Assembly: GCA_024231375.1 (NCBI GenBank) | Contig: JAAEQP010001755.1 | Span: 1-23,996 of the forward strand | Length of the DNA: 23,996 bases | Origin: a bacterium | GTDB taxonomy: Bacteria; Hydrogenedentota; Hydrogenedentia; Hydrogenedentiales; SLHB01 | Direction: 5' to 3' | In this document: positions 6,908-13,951 of the stretch, in pieces | Layout of the letters: every line of letters begins with the position of its first letter | Numbering within the stretch: the stretch's first letter is position 1 | Notes under the pieces: model-generated | The model's database searches: none | The model's input: the letters and a program-made list of their open reading frames with translations, nothing else | Told to the model about the DNA's origin: nothing | Made by a program: the position numbers and the translations under genes

Positions 6908-8482
6908 ATGCCCCAGTACCTTACCGCAGAAGAGGCCGTTGCGCTGATACCGGACGGCGCGAGCGTTCTGGTCAATCCACTTCCCATCGAGAAGGTTTTT
7001 GGCGCGTTTCCACGGGTTTTTGAGGAAACTGGGCATCCTGCGAATTTGACGCTCATCTGGGGCGCAGGTATCGGACCATTCAGCGATGAGCCTCGAGGCA
7101 TGAACCACTTCGCGGTCCCCGGCATGTTGAAGCGGGTCGTCGCCGGACACGTGGGCCTGAACTATCGCCTCGTCAAGATGATCGCCACCGACCAGTTGGA
7201 GGCGTACAACCTGCCCCAGGGCACGATGACGCAGCTTCTGCGTGATGTGGCCGCGAAGCGTCCGGGGCTTCTAACACGCGTGGGCGTTGGCACGTTCGTG
7301 GATCCCCGAATCGATGGGGGAAAACTCAACCAGCGAACGGCCGAGTGCGAAGATCTGGTGGAATTGGTGGAGTTGGACGGCCGTGAGTACTTGCGCTACA
7401 AACCGTTTCACGTCGATGTGGGCATCGTTCGCGGAACCGCCGTCGATCCAAACGGGAATATCACGGCTGACGACGAAGCCCTGACCATGGAGAATCTCGA
7501 GGTAGCGATTGCGGCCAAGGCCGCGGGTGGCTTCGTGATCGCGCAAGTGGCTGAGACGCTGGACTCGCCAGCCCATCCGCATCATGTGGAAGTGCCGGGG
7601 ATGTTGATCGACTACGTCGTCATGGCGGAGCGGGGCAATCCCGAGCACCCGCACACCCTTTTCGTCGAACACGACCCGGCCTTGTCCGGGAACTGTTTGC
7701 TCCCGGTCGAGGAGCTGGTGACGGCGTTGCCGCTGGGACTCGAGAAGGTCATCTGCAGAAGGGCGGCGAAGGAGCTGCGGCCCGGTCAGGTGGTGAATCT
7801 CGGCGTGGGAATCCCCATGGGGGTGGCCGCGGTCGCGTCCGAAGTGGGGGCCCTGAACCAGATCACGCTGACAACGGAGCTCGGCGTCATCGGGGGGCTG
7901 CCCGAAGGTGGCTTGAATTTCGGGCCGGCCAAGTGCCCGCAGGCTTTCATTTCCCAACCGAGCATGTTCGACTTCTACGACGGGGGCGGGCTGGACATCA
8001 CGTGCGTGGGCGCCGCACAGATTGACAGGCACGGCAACGTGAACGTGAGCAAGATCGGGCCCAAGGTGATTGGGTGCGGCGGCTTCATCAACATCACGCA
8101 ATCGGCACGGAACTGCGTCTTCTGCGGCGAGTTTACCGCTGGCGGGTTGGATGCGGCGGTCGTGGATGGCCGGATCGAGATCCGGCGCGAGGGTAAGATC
8201 AAGAAGTTCGTATCAGAAGTCGAGCACATCACGTTCGCCGGGCAGGTTGCCCGGGAGGACGGTCGCAAGGCTCTGTTCGTCACGGAACGCTGCGTGTTCG
8301 AGTTGGTGCCCGAGGGGCTTCTTCTGAAGGAGGTAGCGCCCGGTGTGGACGTTGAGAAGGATGTGATTGGTCAGATGGACTTCACTCCGATCATGCCCGA
8401 TGACGTTCCGGAGATGGACCCGGCTATCTTCCAGGAAGAACCGATCGGCCTGTGCGACCTGATGGAGACCGTCACAGCCTAA
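6908..8482 (+). CDS. Acyl-CoA:carboxylate CoA-transferase, propionate CoA-transferase (Pct) type, fused alpha/beta (524 aa)
   Basis: A family I CoA-transferase moving CoA between short-chain acyl-CoAs and free acids such as acetate, propionate, lactate or 3-oxoacids; cytoplasmic. The alpha-like half (about 1-270) has the CoA-binding glycine-rich stretch WGAGIGP (51-57). The beta-like half (from about 285) has NLGVGIP (297-303) and the catalytic Glu324 in TTELGVIGGLPEGGLNFG. From memory, the characterised Clostridium propionicum enzyme also uses Glu324 and has very similar length, which supports the call. The ATG at 6908 follows GAGGAG by 8 bases, and the promoter lies just upstream. It is a single-gene unit with no acyl-CoA dehydrogenase or thiolase beside it, so the pathway (fermentation or fatty/hydroxy acid use) is open. 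Very sure of the family; substrate unknown. Confidence 0.95.
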   Translation: MPQYLTAEEAVALIPDGASVLVNPLPIEKVFGAFPRVFEETGHPANLTLIWGAGIGPFSDEPRGMNHFAVPGMLKRVVAGHVGLNYRLVKMIATDQLEAYNLPQGTMTQLLRDVAAKRPGLLTRVGVGTFVDPRIDGGKLNQRTAECEDLVELVELDGREYLRYKPFHVDVGIVRGTAVDPNGNITADDEALTMENLEVAIAAKAAGGFVIAQVAETLDSPAHPHHVEVPGMLIDYVVMAERGNPEHPHTLFVEHDPALSGNCLLPVEELVTALPLGLEKVICRRAAKELRPGQVVNLGVGIPMGVAAVASEVGALNQITLTTELGVIGGLPEGGLNFGPAKCPQAFISQPSMFDFYDGGGLDITCVGAAQIDRHGNVNVSKIGPKVIGCGGFINITQSARNCVFCGEFTAGGLDAAVVDGRIEIRREGKIKKFVSEVEHITFAGQVAREDGRKALFVTERCVFELVPEGLLLKEVAPGVDVEKDVIGQMDFTPIMPDDVPEMDPAIFQEEPIGLCDLMETVTA

Positions 8483-8505
8483 TCCCTTGAGGAAGAGGCG
8501 AGGGG

Positions 8506-8922
8506 TCAACGGGATCCACGCCCGAGGGTACGGACCAACGGTACAGAGACTCCCGCGACGACCGTGCCCATGAGCACCACCGTTGCACCGAGAGCCCAAA
8601 GGGGCCACGCTTCAACCGATCTGAATGTACTCGCCAGCAAGTAGTCGAAATATCCCATGCCGCCGGGCAGACTCCGAACGGCCCATCCTTGTACGAATGA
8701 AATCACGGGAACGAAGAACAGGGCCACAGCCAGCGTGGCAAACAGGATGGCGCCGGTTGCCAGGCCGAACCGCATGCGGCGATGCTCTTGGTCAGCGATC
8801 CTGGCCACACGGAGCCGGTCCTCAAACCGGGCGTGGAATCCGGGCGGCACCGGGCGCATCGTTTCGCCTTCGAGAGCTTGTTCGATCAACAAGTCAAGGT
8901 CATGTGAAGAGTTCTCGTCCAT
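8506..8922 (-). CDS. Putative two-TM anti-sigma factor (138 aa)
   Basis: The start lies inside the end of the ECF sigma gene (23-base overlap) and AAGGAG lies 10 bases upstream, so the two are translationally coupled, as is usual for sigma/anti-sigma pairs. Residues 1-50 are a soluble N-terminal part with VPPGFHARFEDRL, a style common in membrane anti-sigma factors. Hydrophobic segments at about 52-78 and 106-130 anchor it in the inner membrane. There is no HxxxCxxC zinc motif of the ZAS type, and the extracytoplasmic loop is only about 27 residues, so any sensing domain is minimal. It converges with the CoA-transferase gene, 23 bases away. The role is inferred mainly from position and topology; it could instead be another sigma-linked membrane protein. 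Confidence 0.75.
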   Translation of the reverse strand: MDENSSHDLDLLIEQALEGETMRPVPPGFHARFEDRLRVARIADQEHRRMRFGLATGAILFATLAVALFFVPVISFVQGWAVRSLPGGMGYFDYLLASTFRSVEAWPLWALGATVVLMGTVVAGVSVPLVRTLGRGSR

Positions 8923-9505
8923 GCGTCTTCAGCTCCTTTTCGACAACCTTGCGCAACTGCTGTCGTGCCCGATGCATCCAGGTCTTGAGCGTACCCATCG
9001 GGATATCCATGATTTCGGCGATTTCCTCGTACGAGGCTTCCTGAAGATAGAATAACGTCACAATCGTCGCGTACCGGTCCGGCAACTTGCTCACGCACCC
9101 CCGAATCAACTCGGGCATATCCGTGGTGTCCGGCTGCTCCTCCGAAAGCTTGGCCGCGTGGCTCGGCAAGAACTCCACCTCGGCTCTTCGTTTGCGGCGG
9201 TTCAACTCGGTCAGGCACACACTGCTCGTCACGCGGTAAATCCATGTCGAGAAACTGCAATCGCCCCGGAATCCTTTGAGAAGGCGGTAGGCCTTCAAGA
9301 AGGCCTCCTGGGCCATGTCTTCGGCCTGCGAGGAATCGCGCATGAACCGATAGGACAGGTTGTAGACCACCCGCTCGTGGCGCGATACCAATTCGGAGAA
9401 CGCAGCGTTGTCGCCTGCCTTCGCGCGTTTCACCAGAGCAAGGTCTACATCCTCAACCATATTGGGTATTGCCTCGCTGCGCATTGGCACCGCCGCGGAC
9501 ACCAT
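8900..9505 (-). CDS. ECF-family RNA polymerase sigma factor (201 aa)
   Basis: Directs RNA polymerase to a small set of promoters in response to an envelope or external signal. Region 2 spans about 36-107, with the core-binding AEDMAQEAFLKAYR and the -10 recognising FSTWIYRVTSSVCLTELNRRKRR. Region 4 spans about 132-188 with the helix-turn-helix SYEEIAEIMDIPMGTLKTWMHRARQQLRK. No region 3, as expected for ECF factors. The ATG at 9505 has AGGAG 9 bases upstream and is 2 bases from the previous stop. The first 16 residues before MVEDVDLAL could be trimmed, since internal Met codons exist. It is the middle gene of a three-gene operon with the DUF4097-like protein upstream and the anti-sigma downstream. 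Confidence 0.96.
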   Translation of the reverse strand: MVSAAVPMRSEAIPNMVEDVDLALVKRAKAGDNAAFSELVSRHERVVYNLSYRFMRDSSQAEDMAQEAFLKAYRLLKGFRGDCSFSTWIYRVTSSVCLTELNRRKRRAEVEFLPSHAAKLSEEQPDTTDMPELIRGCVSKLPDRYATIVTLFYLQEASYEEIAEIMDIPMGTLKTWMHRARQQLRKVVEKELKTHGRELFT

Positions 9506-9507
9506 TG

Positions 9508-10422
9508 CTACTCACTCCTGACGAGTTCGATGTCGCCATTTAGTGTGGCCATGGTAAGGCGGGCTGTTCCCGCGCCCGTCACCCCGTTCAGATTCCGCCG
9601 ATTCTGGACTGCAAGGGAATCGAACTCAATGTCGCTCGCTATGGTGCCCTGCCGCGTGCGGGCTCGCACGTCGACGTCGCATCCATCGCTCACAACCACC
9701 TTAATGCCACCGTTCTGGCTCGTCAAATCGCACCCGGTCACAGTTGGGCCGAGCAAACGTGCATGGACGAAGCCGTTGGTGGTCTCGGCGGCGAGATGCC
9801 CGGAGACAATCGCGGCCTTCACGTTTCCGTTCACGGTCTTGAGTGTGGCGCCTTCGGGGAGCGAGGAAGCCTCGATACGTCCGTTCACTGTCTGGACACT
9901 GAGTTTCCCCGTGGGCTTCTCGACACGGACATCGCTATTGCTGCCAACCACGGAGACCTCGCCGCAGCCTTCCCGGATCCATACATTGCCGTTGTCCGAC
10001 CGGATATCCAGGGCTGTTCCCCGTGGAACATGCACCGTGTACAGAACGAGGAGGTCGAGAGAGTCGGGCCGTTCGGCGGGCTCGGTAGTCAGGCGCACGG
10101 ACTGTTCGTCTTCCGTAACGTCCATCAGCGACTCCACATACTCACGAATGACGTCATCGTTGCCCCGTTCCCAGGCAAACGCCTTTATCTCGGCGTGAAC
10201 CTTGATGTCCGACCGGTCGTCGGCGGTCACCAGGACGAATCCGTCGGGATTGTCCAAGAAGAGCGATCCTTTTCCCTGCCACGAACCATCCCATTCCTTC
10301 GCGACGTCGGCTTTACCGACAAACGGGGGGAACATAGGGGCAACGACTCGTACGGTGAGCACCAGTACGAGTCCCGCAATCACGAATGCCGTGATGATAC
10401 TACGCAAGTACGCTTTCATCAT
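9508..10422 (-). CDS. Membrane-anchored DUF4097-like beta-solenoid protein (304 aa)
   Basis: A single N-terminal transmembrane segment (about 7-30) anchors a large beta-rich domain outside the membrane. From about residue 140 the chain repeats a turn motif [ST]-x-N-G-x-h-x-h: SDNGNVWI, TVNGRIEA, TVNGNVKA, TTNGFVHA, SQNGGIKV, TLNGDIEL. This is the pattern of DUF4097/DUF4098 putative adhesin-like proteins, which often sit beside ECF sigma or PspC-type regulators. It is the first gene of the sigma operon, only 2 bases before the sigma start, so it may help sense envelope state; that is inference. Two adjacent Met codons (10422 and 10419) begin the frame and I see no Shine-Dalgarno; instead a long stem-loop lies 25 bases upstream. 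No catalytic motif is visible. Confidence 0.85.
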   Translation of the reverse strand: MMKAYLRSIITAFVIAGLVLVLTVRVVAPMFPPFVGKADVAKEWDGSWQGKGSLFLDNPDGFVLVTADDRSDIKVHAEIKAFAWERGNDDVIREYVESLMDVTEDEQSVRLTTEPAERPDSLDLLVLYTVHVPRGTALDIRSDNGNVWIREGCGEVSVVGSNSDVRVEKPTGKLSVQTVNGRIEASSLPEGATLKTVNGNVKAAIVSGHLAAETTNGFVHARLLGPTVTGCDLTSQNGGIKVVVSDGCDVDVRARTRQGTIASDIEFDSLAVQNRRNLNGVTGAGTARLTMATLNGDIELVRSE

Positions 10423-10447
10423 TGAATTAGACTGGGTTTGGTCGGAG

Positions 10448-10515
10448 CAGGTTTCACCGCGGATGTGGAAACTCTGGTGGCAAATGGCGGGAGAATCCGG
10501 ATGGTGCGAAACCTG
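10448..10515 (-). promoter_or_regulatory. Imperfect stem-loop in the presumed leader of the sigma operon
   Basis: CAGGTTTC (10448-10455) pairs with GAAACCTG (10508-10515). ACC (10456-10458) pairs with GGT (10503-10505) across a 2-base bulge, and CGGAT (10460-10464) pairs with ATCCG (10495-10499). That makes 16 Watson-Crick pairs around a 30-base loop, ending 25 bases from the start codon of a gene without a visible Shine-Dalgarno. Confidence 0.45.
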
Positions 10516-10647
10516 AGGGGTGCCGTGGCGGTCATACTAGTTGGAAGTTGAACTGACTAGGACCACCAAAGACGCTGGTGAGCCACCGGCGGTGTTGTCC
10601 CGGCTTCTGTGACAAGCCACCCACAGGGCCGGATTCCGGCAGCAATG

Positions 10648-10656
10648 TGGTATACT
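10648..10656 (+). promoter_or_regulatory. Possible extended -10 promoter for the small membrane protein gene
   Basis: TGGTATACT, an extended -10 (TG-n-TATACT). No good -35 is seen. Initiation near 10663 would place the 5' end at the base of the stem starting at 10668. Confidence 0.35.
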
Positions 10657-10667
10657 TTTGGTGGAAA

Positions 10668-10755
10668 AAGCGCGGCGGGACGATTCGAAAAGGGCCAGAT
10701 CCAGCGAAGAAACCTCCTTTTCTTGTACTCTCTTGAGAGTCGTCCCGTCGTGCTT
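10668..10755 (+). ncRNA. Candidate structured 5' leader RNA (branched stem)
   Basis: AAGCGCGGCGGGACG (10668-10682) pairs with CGTCCCGTCGTGCTT (10741-10755): 15 consecutive pairs, 13 Watson-Crick and 2 G-U. Inside are hairpin A (GAAAAGG 10687-10693 with CCTTTTC 10716-10722) and hairpin B (ACTCTCTTGAGAGT, 10727-10740), giving a Y-shaped fold. It ends just before GGGGAG (10763-10768) and the GTG at 10778, so it could control translation. It matches no riboswitch class that I recognise. Confidence 0.5.
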
Positions 10756-10777
10756 CCTTCATGGGGAGTCTCGTTTC

Positions 10778-11194
10778 GTGCAGCTCGCTCTTCTGATCAT
10801 ACCGCTTGGGATCCTGATTGTTACCATGGTGTATGGCGTAACCCAATCACTGCTAGGATCGTGGCTCGACTACCGCCTCAAGCTGAACTATCTGGACAAG
10901 CTTGAGAAACACCCTGAGTTGATCGACCGGTCGAACTCCTCGGCCGATGGATCTTCGCCTACGCAAGCACCGCACCTGGTCGCGAAGCAGAACTACTTCC
11001 TAACGGGGGCGATTCTTGTAGCCCTTGGTCTATTCTTCGTATTCGGCGGCCGTCTCGTAAGAGTCGGGGAATTCGCGGTGGGGGCCTATCTAGGCGGAAT
11101 TCTCTGCGTGCTTCTCGGTCTTCCACTCGCCGGCGTCGGACTGTTGATTCGATATCTCGCCAAAGACCCCACCGAAGCCCTCCGCGGCAGTTGA
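10778..11194 (+). CDS. Small three-TM membrane protein, possibly DUF6249-like (138 aa)
   Basis: Function unknown. A hydrophobic segment at about 3-22 is followed by a charged amphipathic helix (DYRLKLNYLDKLEKHPELI, about 31-49), a polar linker (50-70) and two further membrane segments at about 73-93 and 98-125. The helix with its Leu/Lys spacing recalls small membrane proteins encoded next to ECF sigma/anti-sigma genes, such as the DUF6249 type, but I am not sure of the match. The frame is open upstream to 10658, but that part would translate the structured leader. I chose GTG 10778, with GGGGAG 9 bases upstream, because it starts right at the first membrane helix. Its divergent position suggests a role in the same envelope-stress regulon. 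Confidence 0.72.
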   Translation: MQLALLIIPLGILIVTMVYGVTQSLLGSWLDYRLKLNYLDKLEKHPELIDRSNSSADGSSPTQAPHLVAKQNYFLTGAILVALGLFFVFGGRLVRVGEFAVGAYLGGILCVLLGLPLAGVGLLIRYLAKDPTEALRGS

Positions 11195-11256
11195 TCCCAT
11201 CCCGGGTCTTCCGCAGCCGTTTGTGAGGCCCGCCAAGCCCAGATCCAACGGGCGAA

Positions 11257-11285
11257 TTGACAAACGGAGGCCTTGCCCGTAGACT
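11257..11285 (+). promoter_or_regulatory. Promoter of the HDOD-GAF-HATPase-receiver gene
   Basis: Consensus TTGACA (11257-11262), a 17-base spacer and TAGACT (11280-11285). Transcription would start near 11292, only about 12 bases before the GTG at 11304. Confidence 0.6.
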
Positions 11286-11303
11286 CCCACCGGGGAACGT
11301 GTT

Positions 11304-13916
11304 GTGCTACATGAAGCGGTGTGGTCTGATATGAATCGGGTGGAATTCAAGCGGCGGCTCGACGGCCTGCGCCGATTGCCGATTACGGTATATGCGGCGA
11401 GTCGTGCCGTGCCTTTGCTCGGAGACCCAGGCTCCTCTCGTAAAGCACTGCTGACCCTCGTGTTATCCGATCCTTGCCTAGCGGCACGCGTGCTCCGTGC
11501 GGGCTCCGGACATGCACTTCCTCCCAACGCTTCGGGGGCGATTCGCCGAATCGATGACCGGACACTTCGCAGACTCGTTCTCTTGGCCGCCACTGAAACG
11601 CTATTTCCCGCGATCAACGAAGTCCCTCATGGACGGGAGTTGGCTGAGCAGGCCCTGGGGACGGCCGTTTTCGCCGAGCGGCTTGCAGCACGCACGGAGA
11701 ACGTCTCGACCCAGGACGCCTATGTCGCCGGGCTGCTGGCGGACGTGGGCAGCCTCGTGCTGGCGTCGCTCGAACCGGAAGCGTTCGTCGATCGCGTGAG
11801 TCGGCATGCCGCGTCGCCAGGAGACGTGCTCCAGACCGAGAGGCAGGCGTTCGGATTCGATCACACCCAGGCGGGGAAATGGATCGCCGAACGATGGCGA
11901 TTTCCCCAAGCCATTTCGGAAGCCATATGGCTCCATCACCACCCGGCCAACGCCTTCGAGGGAGGGCGATTCGCAACGGGTCTTATCGAGGTCACGGGGC
12001 TTGCCGTCCATCTGAGGCAAACGCTTCGCGATGGCGGCCGTCCGAACGAGGCCGTGTTTGCGCGAGCCCATCGTCTGGGGATTGGGCGTGAGACACTTGA
12101 GGCCCTGTTCACGGAAGGGGCGCGGGCTGTCGAGCAGTCTCTGGCCTTTTTCGCCGACGACGCGCCGGATCCAGTGAGCGCCTGCACTGAGTTGAAGAGG
12201 GTCCTGTACGAGTTTCTGGATGCCTCGCCGGATGCTGTCGCCGCGTCCGCGGTGCAGAGCGACAGGTCGCAGTTCCTGGAAGCCCTGGAACGGATGGACC
12301 GTCGCCTTCATCCGCGCATGACGCTGGATGCGATCCTGAGTGTCTTCATCGATGCTGTGCGTCAGGGGGTGGGACTGGCGCCCGGCGTCTGCTGCGTCAT
12401 CGACTCGGACGGCCGACATCTGCACGGCAAGCGTTGGCACACGACCGAGGGTCGTCTGAACCCGCTGTTCATCGATCTGGAGGCCACGGAGTCCCTTTCA
12501 CCGGACTTGCAGGGGGCGTTGCGTACCCTTGGGTTTGGCAAAGGGGGGCGTGGCTGGACCGGCACCGGGCTGCTGGACGTCTCCAGGAAGGGCGGCCTCA
12601 TCGTCGTCCCGTTGCTGGCGGAAGGTCGCGGTCTGGGACAGGTTCTGTTCGAGGTCGAATCGGCGGGAGATCGGCTGGGCGAGCCGCTTCTGGCGAATCT
12701 CACGGCATTGGCGGGGGTATGTGCCCGCGCGGTGGCGCGGCAACATGAGGAGGAACGCCAGGAGGCCCAGAGCGAAGATTTGATCCTGTCGATGCGCGAC
12801 GCGCCGCCTGTTGCCGAACCTTCCGAAACACCCAGTCCGGAGGCATCAAACGAACGGGCTCTCGTTCAAGGGCTCGCGGAGGCCGTTGGCCGTCCCGTTG
12901 CCGAACTGCTGATCCGGGTCGGCCAACTCAGGGAGACCGGGAACGAGTCGGTGATCGCCGAGGTGGCGCGAAGCGGCGAGCGCCTGGAGGACCTTGTGGC
13001 GGGAATGCGTGGGTTCTGCAATCCCCTTCAACCCAAGATGGAGACGACGGCGATCGACCACATACTGCATCAGCATGTATTGACGGTTGAAGACGACTGC
13101 GCGAAGCACGGCATCCGGTTTCAGGAACGCAGGAGCGACGGATTGCCGCGCGTGATGTGCGATCAGGGACAGATGGGCCGTGCGGTCCAGGCGCTGATCG
13201 CCAACGCCTGCGAAGCAATGACACCCGGGGGCGGTGTCATCACCCTCGGCACGTCGGCTGCGTCGGAACGCGGGGGAATCGTACTGAGCGTCGCGGACAC
13301 GGGGCCGGGAATCGAACCCGCCGACGTGCCGCGCGTGTTTGCCCCGTTCTATACCACCAAACGGAAGGAGGGCCATGCCGGGCTCGGCTTGTCCCTGTGC
13401 AAGAGCATTGTGGAAGCGCACTCGGGCACCATCGAACTGACCAGCCGCGTGGGAGAGGGGACGGAAATCAGACTCACCTTGCCGGCCGTCGCGGATCGTC
13501 AGGCTGAACCGCCCGCCGATGATCCTCCCGCCGCGGAACCCGAGAAGCTCCCGCGGGTCCTCGTCGTTGACGACGATGAGGGTGTTCGTGAGATTCTGAA
13601 ACGGACCCTGCAGATGCGGGGATGTGTTGTTGAAACCGCGTCGGATGGCGTGGAGGCGATGGAATCGCTCACGGGCGACACGGTGGACCTTGTGCTGCTG
13701 GACATCTGCATGCCGCGCAAGGATGGTCTTGCCGTGTTGCAGGAGTTGGAAGAACAGCAGGCGGCGTTTCCCGTGATCGTGATGACGGGTTCCACGCGGC
13801 CGTACCACGTTGAGGAAGCATTGAAGCGCGGAGCGCGGACGTGTTTGCGGAAACCCTTTGAATTGAAGCAACTGCTCGCCGAAGTGGAGTCCGCCGTGGC
13901 CGAAGGCCGCGGTTGA
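11304..13916 (+). CDS. HDOD-GAF-HATPase-receiver hybrid signalling protein lacking the phosphoacceptor His (870 aa)
   Basis: A soluble multidomain regulator. Residues about 11-215 form an HDOD domain (FKRRLDGLRRLPITVY, LLADVGSLVLASL, HHHP), used in signalling without the full HD hydrolase centre. About 325-480 is a GAF-like sensor. About 519-728 is a histidine-kinase core: the dimerisation helix reads GLAEAVGRPVAEL where GLAHExxxPxxxL is expected, so Glu526 replaces the phospho-His. The HATPase motifs are intact: N box LIANACEAM (631-639), G1 ADTGPGI (664-670), F box FAPFYTTK (679-686), G2 GHAGLGLSL (690-698). A C-terminal receiver (751-866) has Asp756-757, phospho-acceptor Asp800, Thr828 and Lys850. 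GTG 11304 has GGGGA 7 bases upstream; ATG 11331, without a clear Shine-Dalgarno, is the alternative. It lies 35 bases upstream of the YfhO genes and may share their transcript. Confidence 0.92.
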   Translation: MLHEAVWSDMNRVEFKRRLDGLRRLPITVYAASRAVPLLGDPGSSRKALLTLVLSDPCLAARVLRAGSGHALPPNASGAIRRIDDRTLRRLVLLAATETLFPAINEVPHGRELAEQALGTAVFAERLAARTENVSTQDAYVAGLLADVGSLVLASLEPEAFVDRVSRHAASPGDVLQTERQAFGFDHTQAGKWIAERWRFPQAISEAIWLHHHPANAFEGGRFATGLIEVTGLAVHLRQTLRDGGRPNEAVFARAHRLGIGRETLEALFTEGARAVEQSLAFFADDAPDPVSACTELKRVLYEFLDASPDAVAASAVQSDRSQFLEALERMDRRLHPRMTLDAILSVFIDAVRQGVGLAPGVCCVIDSDGRHLHGKRWHTTEGRLNPLFIDLEATESLSPDLQGALRTLGFGKGGRGWTGTGLLDVSRKGGLIVVPLLAEGRGLGQVLFEVESAGDRLGEPLLANLTALAGVCARAVARQHEEERQEAQSEDLILSMRDAPPVAEPSETPSPEASNERALVQGLAEAVGRPVAELLIRVGQLRETGNESVIAEVARSGERLEDLVAGMRGFCNPLQPKMETTAIDHILHQHVLTVEDDCAKHGIRFQERRSDGLPRVMCDQGQMGRAVQALIANACEAMTPGGGVITLGTSAASERGGIVLSVADTGPGIEPADVPRVFAPFYTTKRKEGHAGLGLSLCKSIVEAHSGTIELTSRVGEGTEIRLTLPAVADRQAEPPADDPPAAEPEKLPRVLVVDDDEGVREILKRTLQMRGCVVETASDGVEAMESLTGDTVDLVLLDICMPRKDGLAVLQELEEQQAAFPVIVMTGSTRPYHVEEALKRGARTCLRKPFELKQLLAEVESAVAEGRG

Positions 13917-13951
13917 ACCCGCGCACCCGCGCTCGGCGTCATGGTTAAGCG

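Larger units (their letters stand above)
10423..10777. other. Divergent intergenic region with two stem-loops, 355 bp
   Basis: It separates the sigma operon (minus) from a small membrane protein gene (plus). It holds an imperfect stem-loop at 10448-10515, a possible extended -10 at 10648-10656 and a long structured leader at 10668-10755. About 10516-10645 shows nothing I can name; I could not identify a convincing promoter for the minus operon, which may use its own ECF-type promoter. Confidence 0.6.

Noticed and set aside
10658..10777. N-terminal extension of the three-TM protein
   Set aside because: The segment is the stem-forming leader, and its translation is polar and unlike a protein start. 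GTG 10778 has a Shine-Dalgarno and begins at the first membrane helix.
13157..13507. Open frames shadowing the HATPase domain, and many similar long antisense frames in the YfhO genes
   Set aside because: Long alternative frames are expected at this GC content. They lack ribosome sites and recognisable domains, and the opposing frames have full motifs.
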